Shown here one piece after another: positions 1-10,175 of a stretch of 64,000 nucleotides of DNA. Each line of letters opens with the position of its first letter. Within the stretch, counting starts at the first letter, position 1. The notes beneath the pieces were generated by a model. It saw nothing but the letters and a program-made list of their open reading frames with translations. It had not been told where the DNA came from and did not search any database. This DNA comes from Pipra filicauda. Taxonomy: Eukaryota; Chordata; Aves; Passeriformes; Pipridae. The translations under genes were made by a program, and so were the position numbers. The stretch is taken from positions 1,545,501 through 1,609,500 of the forward strand of contig NW_024104096.1 in assembly GCF_003945595.2 (NCBI RefSeq), written 5' to 3'.

Positions 1-28
1 ACACTGTCTTCCTTTTCTTCAAATTTAC
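1..28 (-). CDS. CCNJ: CCNJ coding exon 3, first 28 bases only
   Basis: Directly after the acceptor AG (complement of 29-30) the minus strand reads GT AAA TTT GAA GAA AAG GAA GAC AGT GT. With the one-base overhang of exon 2 this gives [10 protein letters not shown], the conserved cyclin-box continuation after ALSCLLLA. The exon runs off the left end of the window. It anchors the frame of exon 2 and confirms the gene identity. Confidence 0.93.
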
Positions 29-3000
29 CTTCAGGTGAACAGAAAGAGGAGGGGAAAAAAAGGTTCAGCACAAGTGAACTATAAAATGGATTGTATCTAA
101 TGTCTTCATTGGTCATATTTCAATTCTACTAGATCAAACAAGCCTGAGACTTTCCTGCAGATGCAAAGCTCAAATGGAATACATCAGAGACAAAAAGGGG
201 TATGTACTATATCTGCTGAAATCTAGCTGTTTAATGTCAAACACTGGGTAGGATATTGTGCAGTGCCATGTTTCCTGTTGGTTTTCTCACGCTGGCACAC
301 AGAAGCTGGTTGCCAAGAGCAAAAGTAAGATGTGTTAGGACATCACTGGCACTGCATATGCAAGTTTTTGTCACCAAATTATTGTGTAATGTGCCCCCAT
401 CATCAATGAAATACCCCTGTGATGTGACTTGGCAAACAACCACCACAGCATTTGGCTTTAATCACCCTCCCACCCTCACAGACCCTTTTTGTTTCTAGAA
501 CTCATTAGAGCATAGTTAGAGCTCTAGTAAATGTGGCTGCTTTTAATGCCTGCTACGGTAAGTACAGTTTTAGATTTGAGAGCTGGCAAACTGCTCCAGC
601 AGTTCAAACAAGTGGATTTCAGCAATGTGCATCTGAAAACCCCCTCTGCCATACACAGTTTCAACTTTAACACTGCTAGCAGCTTCAGCTTTCCTTGGAC
701 TTTTAACTTGTCAGGCGTGTATGTTTTTAGCCTAAAGCAAAATTATGTACGTAGAAAACCCATTAATAAAAGAAACAAGTGTCACATTTCCATACAGTTT
801 GCCATATGGTTGTGCTATTTCAATTTCATTGCAAATTCTTTCCATCTTACACTCTATTCAGTACTACATATGTTGTAAATGCACATTCTTTGAGTTTTGC
901 AGGACTGAACATACGTGAACGTTTGCTTTTTTCAACAGTGAAGGTACTTATCCAATACCAGTCCCAGTCTGTTAGTTTTTGTTTCTCATACTCTAGCAAT
1001 TACAGAAATAAAAACTTCAGGTGTCACATAATAATTTCTCTTATTACTTATATAACTTTATCAGATATATCAGTGTCATAACTTATTACACCACTGATTA
1101 AACTGCTTGTTTAAGCCACTCAGGGCAAAAGTTTAAAATAGCATTCTAGTTTGTGATCTCTGAACCAATCCATACACTGCTTCTCAGAAGAGTGAGTATT
1201 CCAGGCTTTCAGAGCCACTTGCAGCTTGTCATGAAAGATGGCAGAGGTCATTTAAAAAAAAAAACAAATTCTCTTCAGAACATGAATTTAATTTGAAAAT
1301 CTGGCATTAGTTCAAAGCCAATCCATTTTCCTAAATGGATTACAGTGGTTTCTGAGGCAAGGCTTTCATACTCAGCATGACATCCTTTGCCAAGAGAAGA
1401 TTGCTGGCTGGTGGCACCTAGTCAATGTCTACCCTTTAGAAGAATCTGAAATAATGCTTTTCTGGTTTAACTATTCTGCTGAATAGCTGTGTTGGTGGAG
1501 ACAGGGGACGCAATGAAAGGATGTTGTTCACCAAAACCAGCCAACACCATAGCGCTCCAATGTTGTAGTGAAGAGGGCCTAGAGCTAGTGTGATACACCT
1601 TACTTGAGAAAATGAAAATAGATTCAGAGAAATAGATCAGCAGAAACTGAACCAACAGTTAGTTCTGCTGCTAGGACCAGGTTCTTTGAATCTATTGGTT
1701 TAAGAACAAGTGCCAGCAGATTTCCCAGCAAACCACACCCATATTTCTTTAGGGACATCGAAAAGGGGTCCACAAATGTTGAAAGATGGATAGACACAAC
1801 AAGAATCTAGCTGAGGTCAATACAGGCAGCACTGTTCATAATGACTGTTTGTAATTAGTTCTGTCTTCAGAGTATTGTGCATTGACAAATGTATTTCACC
1901 AGTATTACATTTTGTATGTGACAATACAGGATTTATGTTAGCTTTAGCTTGCTTAGAGAACATTGCGATTTACAAAATCTGAAGTATTCCAGAAGCACAA
2001 ACACCATCAGCAGAATGCAGCACAGTCTACATATGGTTTATTTAACTTCTTCCTTAATCAGATATGCAAATTTCTCATTTCCACCACGTGATCTACCTAT
2101 TTTGAGATATCTCTAGAAAGACAGTTTTTCTGCTCCTACAACATAGCTCTAAAAGTTCACATTAGAATAATTTGCTTCCAAGCATAAACATTAGTTTTAA
2201 TCAGTTTGTTTTTTCTACCCTCAGTTTCATCAGGTGCCAACAGAAATCAAAATGAGAGTCTAAAGAAAGGCTCTACCAACTGGGCCAAACTGATACACAC
2301 TAATCTGCTCATCTTTCATATTCACTTTGTTTCCCCCATCTGCTCTACCCCACCAAGACACAACTTGCATTTGGCGGTACAACCTATATTACGTATCTCA
2401 ATTATATATCTCTATCTGTAGATGATATATCTCTATTATAATCTATATAAAGATTGGTACCACATACTTACTCGCTAAAAGTAAACAGGAAAGAGCAACC
2501 ACGTGCAGCTGCTGTGTGGATATGTCATAGCGGTCCATGAAGAGGTCCAGCAGATACACAGCCAGGTGTCGTGCAGCAGGGCAGAGCCTGAACCGATTGC
2601 TCACTATGGCAATCAGGTCTGCAAAGTATCTTCTGAGGTGTAACTGGGGAGACTGGCCTTTGTAGGAGGGCAGCTTCAGCTCCTAAGTGGACAGCAGCAG
2701 GTAGTTTTATTAAAACCATCATTTTAGTTTGGTATTAATTGGTATCAAATTAATATAGCTGATATTCTCCAATTTATCATGGAATAAAGGGTTTCTTCCT
2801 TCTCTTCACATGATCTCGGACTCCTTTTTCACAGAACAAAATCTGTTTGTTGTATTACAGAAGAACTAAGAAATACTTTATTTCTACACAACATTAGTAT
2901 AACAATTTAAAATTTAACATCTTTCAACTGGGCAATCTGCCAGAGCGACTTCAGCTTTTACAGTTTCTATTGTATTACCTCTGCTGCAAAGGCTGTACCT

Positions 3001-4476
3001 GCCAGCAGGGACACAGCAAGGGTATGCAAGTACTCCTCAGCTGCTTCAACTCGAAGTCCAATAGTTTAACTCAACCCCTCTCTTGCTACAGCTCAATCCC
3101 AGCAACCAGACTTTGCACCGCAGTATTTGCAAGTTCCAATGCTGCCAAATCTCCTGCTTCCAGGAAAAGACCACTAACAGCTAGCTGAACCTTAAGAAGA
3201 GGAATGGGCAGTGCACGTACCAACATTTGCTGCATGCGCGTGTTTAAACGCTGACCTGACCGATGTTGCACTGACACCGATTACAGTTAAGTGTACACAA
3301 ACCTCACATCGTCTCAGACTTCCAGGGGGGACCCCTCGAAACAAAGCCTTACCAACACGAAAGCTGAGAAAAATCCGTGGCATGATCTACTTTGAGCAAA
3401 AAATTTGAACTGGCAGAAAACATCGTTCCTCAGGCTCCTGCCTAGTAGTCAGTACCTCCTCTTGTATACAGCAGTATCATGAATAAATTTATGAGTTAGA
3501 TTGTGCAGCCCACTCACAATGTGTAAATAGGATTTTGAGTAAAATTACATTTCCAGCAGAAATTAACTTGATTTAACTTGATTAATTTAACTTGATGACA
3601 TCAAGTAGGAATGGAGTCACACAAATTTTTAAAAGTTTTAATGTGAATTCAAAGTTCTGAAACATGCTATTGAAGTTAAAAAGACCCTGCACAAACCAAC
3701 CCTCCACCTACTAAGCTTCAGAATTCACCTTCCACAGCAACTTAGCTTTAGTAATGATAACTTTGGTAGCAAATAAATGACCTTGTCCTTCTCTCACGTC
3801 CCCATACCCCCCCCCACCAAAAAAAAAAGTTGCTTTAGTAGCCACCACACCTTCAGGAAAAATAATCCGCTGGCCGACTACTATCAGGCAGCAAAGGCAC
3901 GTTTTCAGTAGGTTCAGTCTCTGTAAACTGATTTTCAGCTCTGTGCGTAACATGTGCTTTATGAAAGTAGCACGAAAGAGCAACTTTTGAGTCAGTCGAA
4001 GCAAATTCCGAGAGATTGCCTAAACCCTCTACTATTCTTACCGCACCCAGCGTTTGTACCATCGGGTTTTTGTTTGTCTGAGTTTTTTTTTGTTCCAATA
4101 ACATCACCACGCTCCCCGCGGAGTTCAGACCTGGACCGCCGTACACATCCCGACAGCAGCACCGGGCGCTCCGTGACCCCTGTGCCTTCCAGAGCAGCGA
4201 GGGTACAGTCCGGCCGCTCGGACCCGCTGTCAGGGCACACAGTCCGAACATCCGCGGGAGGGAAGGAAGGCACGGCGGGTTCAAGGTTTACAAGATTTAC
4301 AAAAGCCGACCCCGCCGAGCCTCGGCGGCCGAGCGGGGCCGCCCCACACGCGCTCTCCGCCCGCCGCAGCCCCACAAAGGCGCCGGGGCCACCCCCCCCC
4401 GGGGTACCTTGTACCGAAGCGCTTGGTGGATGTCGGCCGCCAGCTGTCCTGTCCACCACTGCGCCTCCAGCTCCAT
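1..4476 (-). CDS. CCNJ: CCNJ (cyclin J), 5' part of the gene, three coding exons, truncated at the window edge
   Basis: Joining 4476..4408, 2682..2472 and 28..1 on the minus strand gives one open frame starting MELEAQWW and continuing through [10 protein letters not shown] into the cyclin box ([18 protein letters not shown]) and KFEEKEDSV. From memory this is almost residue for residue vertebrate cyclin J, an atypical cyclin of about 380 residues. The window holds roughly the first 100 residues, including the front of the N-terminal cyclin fold. Cyclin J binds CDKs in the fly; its vertebrate role is less settled, and any kinase partner here is inference. Phases agree: exon 1 ends in phase 0, exon 2 ends after one base, and exon 3 supplies GT to complete AGT (Ser). 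All splice sites are GT-AG. The gene reads away from ZNF518A. The remaining exons lie to the left of base 1. Confidence 0.96.
29..2471 (-). other. CCNJ: CCNJ intron 2
   Basis: About 2.4 kb between the exon 2 donor and the exon 3 acceptor. I see no further exon, RNA gene or recognisable transposon in it. An AT-rich stretch of TATATCTCTAT-like words lies at about 2395-2450. The short open frames in it have no coding character. Confidence 0.85.
2472..2682 (-). CDS. CCNJ: CCNJ coding exon 2 (start of the cyclin box)
   Basis: This 211-base exon begins right after the acceptor TTAG at 2683 and ends one base into a codon before the strong donor GTAAGTATG (2471 downward). It encodes [10 protein letters not shown] through [13 protein letters not shown], then the helix-rich [18 protein letters not shown] and ALSCLLLA, which is the first part of the cyclin N-terminal fold. 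The pattern and length match cyclin J from other vertebrates as I recall it. There are no internal stops. Confidence 0.97.
2683..4407 (-). other. CCNJ: CCNJ intron 1
   Basis: About 1.7 kb between exons 1 and 2. It holds three near-adjacent copies of TTAACTTGAT at about 3563-3595 and a C9 run followed by an A10 run at 3807-3828. Its right end is part of the CpG island. No other element is recognisable. Confidence 0.85.
3563..3596. repeat. Short tandem repeat, TTAACTTGAT x3
   Basis: Three copies of TTAACTTGAT follow each other, the last separated by a few T/A-rich bases. It is a small simple repeat in CCNJ intron 1 with no assigned function. Confidence 0.75.
4408..4476 (-). CDS. CCNJ: CCNJ coding exon 1 (23 codons, start codon)
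   Basis: The exon is read leftward from ATG at 4476..4474 and encodes [20 protein letters not shown] then RYK. It ends at AAG, followed by the donor GTACCC. An upstream in-frame ATG (product starting MALPVPPS) exists about 26 codons earlier in the CpG island, but the protein family begins at MELE, so the downstream ATG is chosen. The start is preceded by very GC-rich 5' UTR. The donor GTACCC is a poor match to consensus apart from the GT, yet the phase-0 join to exon 2 gives the expected RYK-ELK junction. Confidence 0.96.
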
Positions 4477-4870
4477 CGGCGGCGCGGCGCAGCACCCGGG
4501 CCCGGGCCCCGGGAAGGAAGCGGCGCTGGCTGAGGGCGGGACGGGCAGCGCCACCCTCGCCCCTTTCTGACTCGCCTCCGGTTAACCGCGATCAGCTGCC
4601 GCGGGGCGCCCCCGGCCCCCCGGCCCAGCTGGCCGCCATGCGGGGCACAAGTGCGGCTCGTTAAGCCACCCCCTCCCGCGGCGGGGCACGGCCGGGCGAG
4701 GGGGGCTCGGAGGTGGCGGCGGGCGCGGGGGAGGCGGCGGGGCCCGGCCCGGGACACCCGAGCGCGGCGCGGCGGCCCCGGGGCTGCGCCGCCATCACGC
4801 GGTGCCGCGCGCCGCGCCCATTGTTAAAGGGCCGCGCGTGTACAAAGCCGGGCAGCGCCCGCACGCGGCC

Positions 4871-4967
4871 GCCCGCCCACCAATGGCCGCCCGTCTTACA
4901 GCACGGCCCTCCCGCCCGCCAATGGCCAACCGCCTTACAGCGCGGCGCGCCCGCCGATCGCCAATCA
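4871..4967 (+). promoter_or_regulatory. Three tandem CCAAT boxes (NF-Y type) in a diverged repeat of about 40 bp
   Basis: CCAAT occurs at 4880-4884, 4919-4923 and 4961-4965, each in a similar frame of CCCGCC-CCAATGG or CCAATCA followed by a GC-rich tail with CTTACAGC in the first two units. Spacings of 39 and 42 bases suggest a small tandem duplication. CCAATCA and CCAATGG fit the NF-Y consensus. NF-Y works in both orientations, so these boxes may serve CCNJ (minus strand) and/or a divergent plus-strand transcript. Confidence 0.8.
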
Positions 4968-5032
4968 GCGCGCGGCGCTCGCTGGCCGGGCGCGGGGGGG
5001 CTTCGGGCCCGCGGAGGCTCCGCGGCCGCGCC

Positions 5033-5068
5033 GATAAAGGGCCGGGCCGGGAGGGGGTCGGGCTGGGT
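5033..5068 (+). promoter_or_regulatory. TATA-like box and donor-like site of a possible divergent transcript
   Basis: GATAAA at 5033-5038 lies 68 bases after the last CCAAT box, the normal order for a plus-strand core promoter. A donor-like GGTGAGTG follows at about 5066. The word TAAAGGGCCG also occurs at about 4825, ahead of the CCAAT repeats. No coding frame or known RNA is recognisable downstream, so a promoter-upstream or divergent non-coding transcript is the only modest inference. Confidence 0.35.
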
Positions 5069-5992
5069 GAGTGTTGTGGAGTTTCTGTGCTGTCCCGATC
5101 GGCGGGGCTCGCCCGGCCGGAGCACGGCGGTGTTCAGCCCCCGCCCCGAGCTCTGGATAAGACCTTTTTCTTTGTTAGTTTGGGGTTTTGTTTATTTGTT
5201 TGTTTGTTTATTCCCTCCCTTTCCCCCGGTTCTCTCCCCGTCTGGCTGAGCTGTGCAGTGTTTGCACGTGGTGGCGGCGGCCCCTCGCTCAGCCCTTGCC
5301 CCGCAGGCACACTGTCCCGGGAGCAGTGCGGGGCGCACAGCCCTCCTGGGCTGCAGGAGCTCTGAGGCTCCGGTGTTGGATTTATTTCGCGGCCGAGCGC
5401 TTGTTCCCTGCTGGCTAAATCCCAGTGGGACGGTTTGCAGTGGCACACATCCCGTTGTCGATAGCCTGTGCCGCTCACCCGAGCGCAAGGTCCGCGTCCT
5501 GGCGGCTGGTGACCGGGAGCTCCTGCCCCGTGTCAGCAGGAGGTGCTCGGCACCTGCTCTGTGCTCAGAAAGACTTTTCCTGGGTGCCGCCACTTCTCGG
5601 TAACCCCCTGCTACGGAAACAAAAGCAATAGTTGGTGTTTCATACGTATTTGAATTTCTCAATATCCAAACAACCAGCTAATGAGAATGTAAAACCTGGT
5701 ACAAGGCAAAGCGTTGGAGAAGAAGTGCTTTGGATGCAATTTATGTTGAGGAAGTATATTTAATTTTTCATTTCTACTCTTGCTCAGATATTTTTCCTTT
5801 CTTTTTAATTAAGAAAATGGAAACCAACTTTTTGACATAAGCAGCTTAATTACTCTGTGGTGGGGACTGTAAAAGCCTGTTCCTTTCAACATGAGTGTCT
5901 ATGAACTGCAGTAGTCCCTTTCCTCTGAGGGTGTGTGCTCATAGGTGGGAACCCTTGTTTTTGAGGATGCAGTTTTGGACAGTTTTAATTTA

Positions 5993-6017
5993 TGCCTATA
6001 ACATTATGTTATAGGCA
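5993..6017. repeat. Perfect 12-bp inverted repeat, 1-base centre
   Basis: TGCCTATAACAT, a central T, then ATGTTATAGGCA: both arms pair perfectly. This is a compact palindrome in otherwise unremarkable AT-rich DNA. A cruciform or a dimeric protein site is conceivable, but neither can be shown. Confidence 0.9.
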
Positions 6018-6784
6018 AGTGCATGCTCCAGCTAATTTTGATATTTGCAGATATATTGTTTTTAAATTGTTTATTCTCGAAGAAAGACCATACCAAATAG
6101 TATGTTTGAAGGGTAAGATAAATCTCAAAAGCAGATTCCAAACGGAGACCTTGTCTTTTACAAAATCTTTATGGCCTTCAAAAATGTGTTGCCTGCATGA
6201 AGAGGGGAAAACTAATAAACACCAACATGCTAAAAACCTGTTACAATGGGCTGAAAGAGGGAAGTGATGTTTCTGCTGTTATGACTACTAGCACTGCTAC
6301 CTCCCCCTAGAGCTTTTAAAGGCTATGTGGATTAGTCTCTTGATGAACTGTGAAGCGGGGAAAAAAAATATTGATACTTGCTGGCTTATTTTTCAGGTGC
6401 GCTTTTTTGACCGGGGTAGGAAACACCATCCTCACAAGGCTATGTGCTCTGAGAAAACAATTATGTCGCTGTTACTTGCCACTCTAGAAAGTTGAGTGAG
6501 CTGTGGAATTACCTATTTCAGATACTTTTCCCAAGTTCCCATTACAGCCTATGTTAATTGAGTTGCTGATCTTGTGAACAGTTACATGTGTATCTGCTTT
6601 TCATGCAATGAAAACATAAGTTTGGAAAGAGCATTATCCCGCCCAAGGCCAGGATTGCTCCTGGCATGCATTTTTCTTCTCCTGGAGACATTCAGAAACT
6701 CATCCTATTGAAAAGGCTAAGTGCTTAAGTACAGCCAGGTCGTTATCTGCAGGAAGCATACATCTTTTCAGCTGTTACCAATCA

Positions 6785-6945
6785 GCCATTGGAATAATCC
6801 CCTCAGGGAAGTGGTGGTTTCCCCAACGTTGGACACTTTTAAGATTCAGTTGGATAGGGTGCTGGACCATCTTGTCTGGACCATGCTTTTGCCAAGAAAG
6901 TTTGGACCAGATGATCCTGGAGCTCCCCTTCTATGACCTCAGTTG
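6785..6945 (+). mobile_element. CR1-type LINE, 3'-end fragment
   Basis: The segment reads like the 3' tail of an avian CR1 in sense orientation. TGGAATAATCCCCTCAGGGA corresponds to the 'lone-helper' CACTGGAACAGGTTGCCCAG block, GGTGGTTTCCCCAACG to the GTGGTGGAGTCCCCATC block, and TTTGGACCAGATGATCCTGG to the GGTTGGACTCGATGATCC block. The usual terminal ATTCTATGA repeat is reduced to TTCTATGAC. It is heavily diverged and therefore old. Subfamily cannot be given without a library search. Confidence 0.75.
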
Positions 6946-9699
6946 GTGCATTGGCCCCGACTGGAAGATTTGAGTACAGTCTTGGAGTGCCAAACTGCGG
7001 CTGATTGTTTTCAGAGTTTGCAAGATCACAATTTAGGGGTTTAAATGGGAGTGTGAGTAGCACAGCTGTAATGAGAATAGGTTAATACAGCTTCTTTGCA
7101 TGTTTTATAATTTATCCTAAAAGCACTAACCAGTGGTATTTTTTTGACTGGTTCAGATTTTGTCTACTTTTAATGGTCAAGGTTGTGTGCAGTGCTTTAA
7201 GTATTCCTACTGTAGTCCTCTGTATGTAAGTCAGGATGGAATAAAACCAACTCAGTAAGTCTTTAGAATAAACAGAGAAAATTAAACATGACTTTCAGTA
7301 GCAGTCCTTAAGTTTTCATTAGCGAGAAACAGAAAAGTGTGAAGTATGTATGCTATATGGAACCTGAGAGAACAGAAAACAGAATTAAATGTTATGAAAC
7401 CATTTTGAAATTGGTATCCTCTTTCTGTAAATGACCCTGGATCACCTAAGCAAATACATGTATCTCAAGGGGGGAATGAAATTGGCTTTGAGAGCTGCTG
7501 TCTGTGCTTTGAAAAGGTGCCAAGTAGCAAGAAACACTGTTATTCTTGGAACTCACCAAGAAAAATTATTACTCTGAACTACATCCAAAACAGGCTAGAA
7601 TGTAACCTGTGAAATCTGGACTAAAATGCCTGTATCGTTTTTGTGGAATCTTCTAAAGAGGATGTTGCTGAAGTCTTACAATTTATGGATCTGTAATTCA
7701 CAGGTTATAGTCCTAACACAGTTTCAGACGTGGTGGGTGAGCTGGCTTCTCTTTGTAGTTGCTGGAAGGTTAGATCGGTATCTCAGGAGTTGATGCATGT
7801 ATTTATGTGCTTAAGCTGCTTTTTCCTCGTGTTTTTCTGGTGGTTCTTCTTGGCCTGTGGAAAAAGAAATGTGGGTTTTAAAATACAAATTAAGAACTTG
7901 GAAGTAATTGCCAAGTACAGCAAATGCTCTGATCCTGCAAACCATCATCTCTCTACATTAGAACCCCCTAATAAAAAAAGATCTGTTTCTGGTGTATTGT
8001 TCTTAGTTTTAATGGTACATCAGCCACAGAGTACAAGTTTCTAAAGACTGACACACTATTCTACTTCTGTGCCCATTGTCATAAGATACGTCTCTGAAGT
8101 TTGGGGTTGTCTTGACTGGCAAAATGGGATGAATCAAACACTTCAGCTATGTAAGCAGTGCCCAGGATAGTAGCTAAATTCTGGAGTGACATAGCACTGA
8201 CAGAAATATTTAAATAACAACTCAGTTGCTATGTTAATTGTGGTTTTGTTTATTCGTTCTTGTTTTTTGGTTGTGTTTTTTTTTTTTGTTGTTGTTGCTC
8301 CTTGGTCATTCTTATCTGAATAAAGAGATGGTAATTCCTTAAAAGGCATTTTTTGAAGGACTGTACTTTTTGAGTTATAATGTAAAAGAATCTCAGTTTT
8401 GTAGAACTGAGAATTATTTAAAAAAAAAAATTGTCCAAACTTATTTTCTGAGTTTCTTGGTGCTGAGAATGTTAGCTCTGCTTCTGTTCTGCCCTTGTTC
8501 ATCTTATTTTCAAACGGAGGCTGCATCTGATGACATTCATAGCAGTAATATTTCAGGGGCATTTAATTAAAGAGAATGAATCACCGTGAAGACAGGACTG
8601 TAATTGCTCACAGAGCTCTTTTGCAGCGTGGTGGTAGATGAAATGTGCCATGTTGGTAAAACAGTCCTAACGCTTCAGAAGCATTAATGAGGACAGTCTC
8701 CTAAAGAAAGTACTCCAGGGTTGTATTTGTGAAGACTGTATTGAATGCTAAAGGTACTCTGTGGGTGAGATTTTCAAATTGTCTGGGGATTTGGATTCCC
8801 AGAATAGCTACTGAAATGTGATTAATAGGTTTGAACTGAGCTGGTAAATAGTTCCAAATCCTTTGGAACGGTTGACTTTAGTTAATATGACTATTAAGAG
8901 AGAAAACATCTGAGAATGATACATGCTTTTCATGAAGCATTTTAATGAGCAATTTGGCTTTAAATGTTTTCCCATCTTCTGGGAAGCTACTATAAAAATG
9001 TGTGCCCATGAATGTTTTATTTGGCATTAGGATAAATGTATATGTTTTTGGTAATGTGTTGGATGAAGGAAACACATATAAGTGGAAGAGTGTTGGTGGA
9101 TGTAATTTGTACTGAAGGATGGTTCTTTTCTGTAAGTCACACTCTTGGTTGTCAGTAACTAAAAAGACAGACGGGAGGAATTTTGCATCTAAAGCAAATG
9201 TACTTCCTGCTTGGAAGTCTTCAGTTTATTTGACTGGAATTTAGTAAAGGTTATTTGTTGTGCAGTTAGTTTAGGGATGGAGGGATAGAACAGTTAGTAA
9301 TATGCCGTTGTTCCTGTCAAACATGTTTTGATTTAGTTATGTCTACAGAATTTAGGTAGGGCAAAGTGGCCTGTTCCTCTTCGTTTCAAACTTAGAGTCC
9401 ATCAAAAATTCTTTTTTTTTTTTTTAATACAATATGTAGGGCTGCCAAATTAGAAGCCCAGGCAGAGTACCACAAAAGTTAATGCTTTTGCCTGCAAGGG
9501 ACTACCGAGGAAAAGAACTGCATGCAGACCTGGGGCAGGGGCACTTGGTCTTTGTGGTGCTTTTTGTTCGAGTACATGACTAGTAGGTTTTCATCTCTGT
9601 AGCAGGCCGTAGTGGAAAACTTCACAGTTCCAGTTTCTTGCTAATGAACACTCAACTGCTACTGCTGAAAGTAACCATTATTGTCCTCTTTTCAGAGGA

Positions 9700-10175
9700 C
9701 TTGCTGAGCTTCTTTAATCTGTCCTGATTTAGGTGCACAGCGGTGGGGCAGAGATGTGTAGAACACTGCACTTCCTTTTAGGTTAGGGAAGGCTATTCTA
9801 AGGTCGTTCTGGAGCTGTATCTTCTCTGGGATGAACAGGTCCAGATCACTCAGCCTCTTCAAAGGGCAAGTGCTCCAATCTCTAACCATTTTGGTGGCCA
9901 TCTGATGGATTTGCTCCATGACTTAATGTCTTTGTTGTACTGGGGGGAGAAGGGGGCCCCAAAACTGTATGTGGTATTCTAAATGTGGCTCAACAAGTGA
10001 TGAATAAATGGTAATAATCACTTCTTTGTATTCTTTTGCTATGGTTCTGTTAACATAGGCCACTGTTAGCCCTCTTCAGTGCCAGACCATACTGTTGACT
10101 CATGTTCACCTTGCTACTGTAGTAGTCTTCAGCTTCCCTTCAGTGCTGGCTGGTCTATGTTGTGCTCCCTTCCAG
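9700..10175 (-). mobile_element. CR1-type LINE fragment, antisense
   Basis: The plus strand follows the familiar order of the antisense CR1 3' region: GATCACTCAGCCTCTTCAAA, GTGCTCCAATCTCTAACC, TTGGTGGCC then TGGATTTGCTCCATGAC, a GGGGCCCCAAAACTG block, a GGTATTCTAAATGTGGCTCA block, and GACTCATGTTCACCTT. These match by position the 'Cys-box to poly' 3' end of CR1 read backwards. An accidental open frame of 75 codons runs through it on the minus strand. Divergence is high. Confidence 0.8.

Larger units (their letters stand above)
4090..5540. promoter_or_regulatory. CpG island covering the CCNJ promoter and first exon
   Basis: From about 4090 to 5540 the sequence changes from AT-rich intronic DNA to very GC-rich DNA dense in CpG, including GGCGCGGCGC and GCGGCCGCGCC words. 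It spans CCNJ exon 1 (4408-4476) and continues about 1 kb upstream of it, as expected for a broadly expressed vertebrate promoter. The exact transcription start of CCNJ is not visible. The upstream half carries three CCAAT boxes and a TATA-like box, both listed separately. Confidence 0.9.
5541..9690. other. Intergenic DNA
   Basis: AT-rich DNA without a convincing exon. It contains a perfect hairpin at 5993-6017 and a CR1 3' fragment near 6.8 kb, both listed separately, and a T-run with GTTGTT repeats at about 8276-8298. The open frames are short and lack any recognisable domain. Confidence 0.7.

Noticed and set aside
3853..5662. Long open frames in the first CpG island (up to 236 codons)
   Set aside because: Same compositional cause. 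Only the short MELEAQWW frame on the minus strand matches a known protein (CCNJ exon 1).
9692..9919. Minus-strand open frame of 75 codons starting MEQIHQMATK
   Set aside because: It lies inside an antisense CR1 fragment; the frame is a by-product of the repeat.
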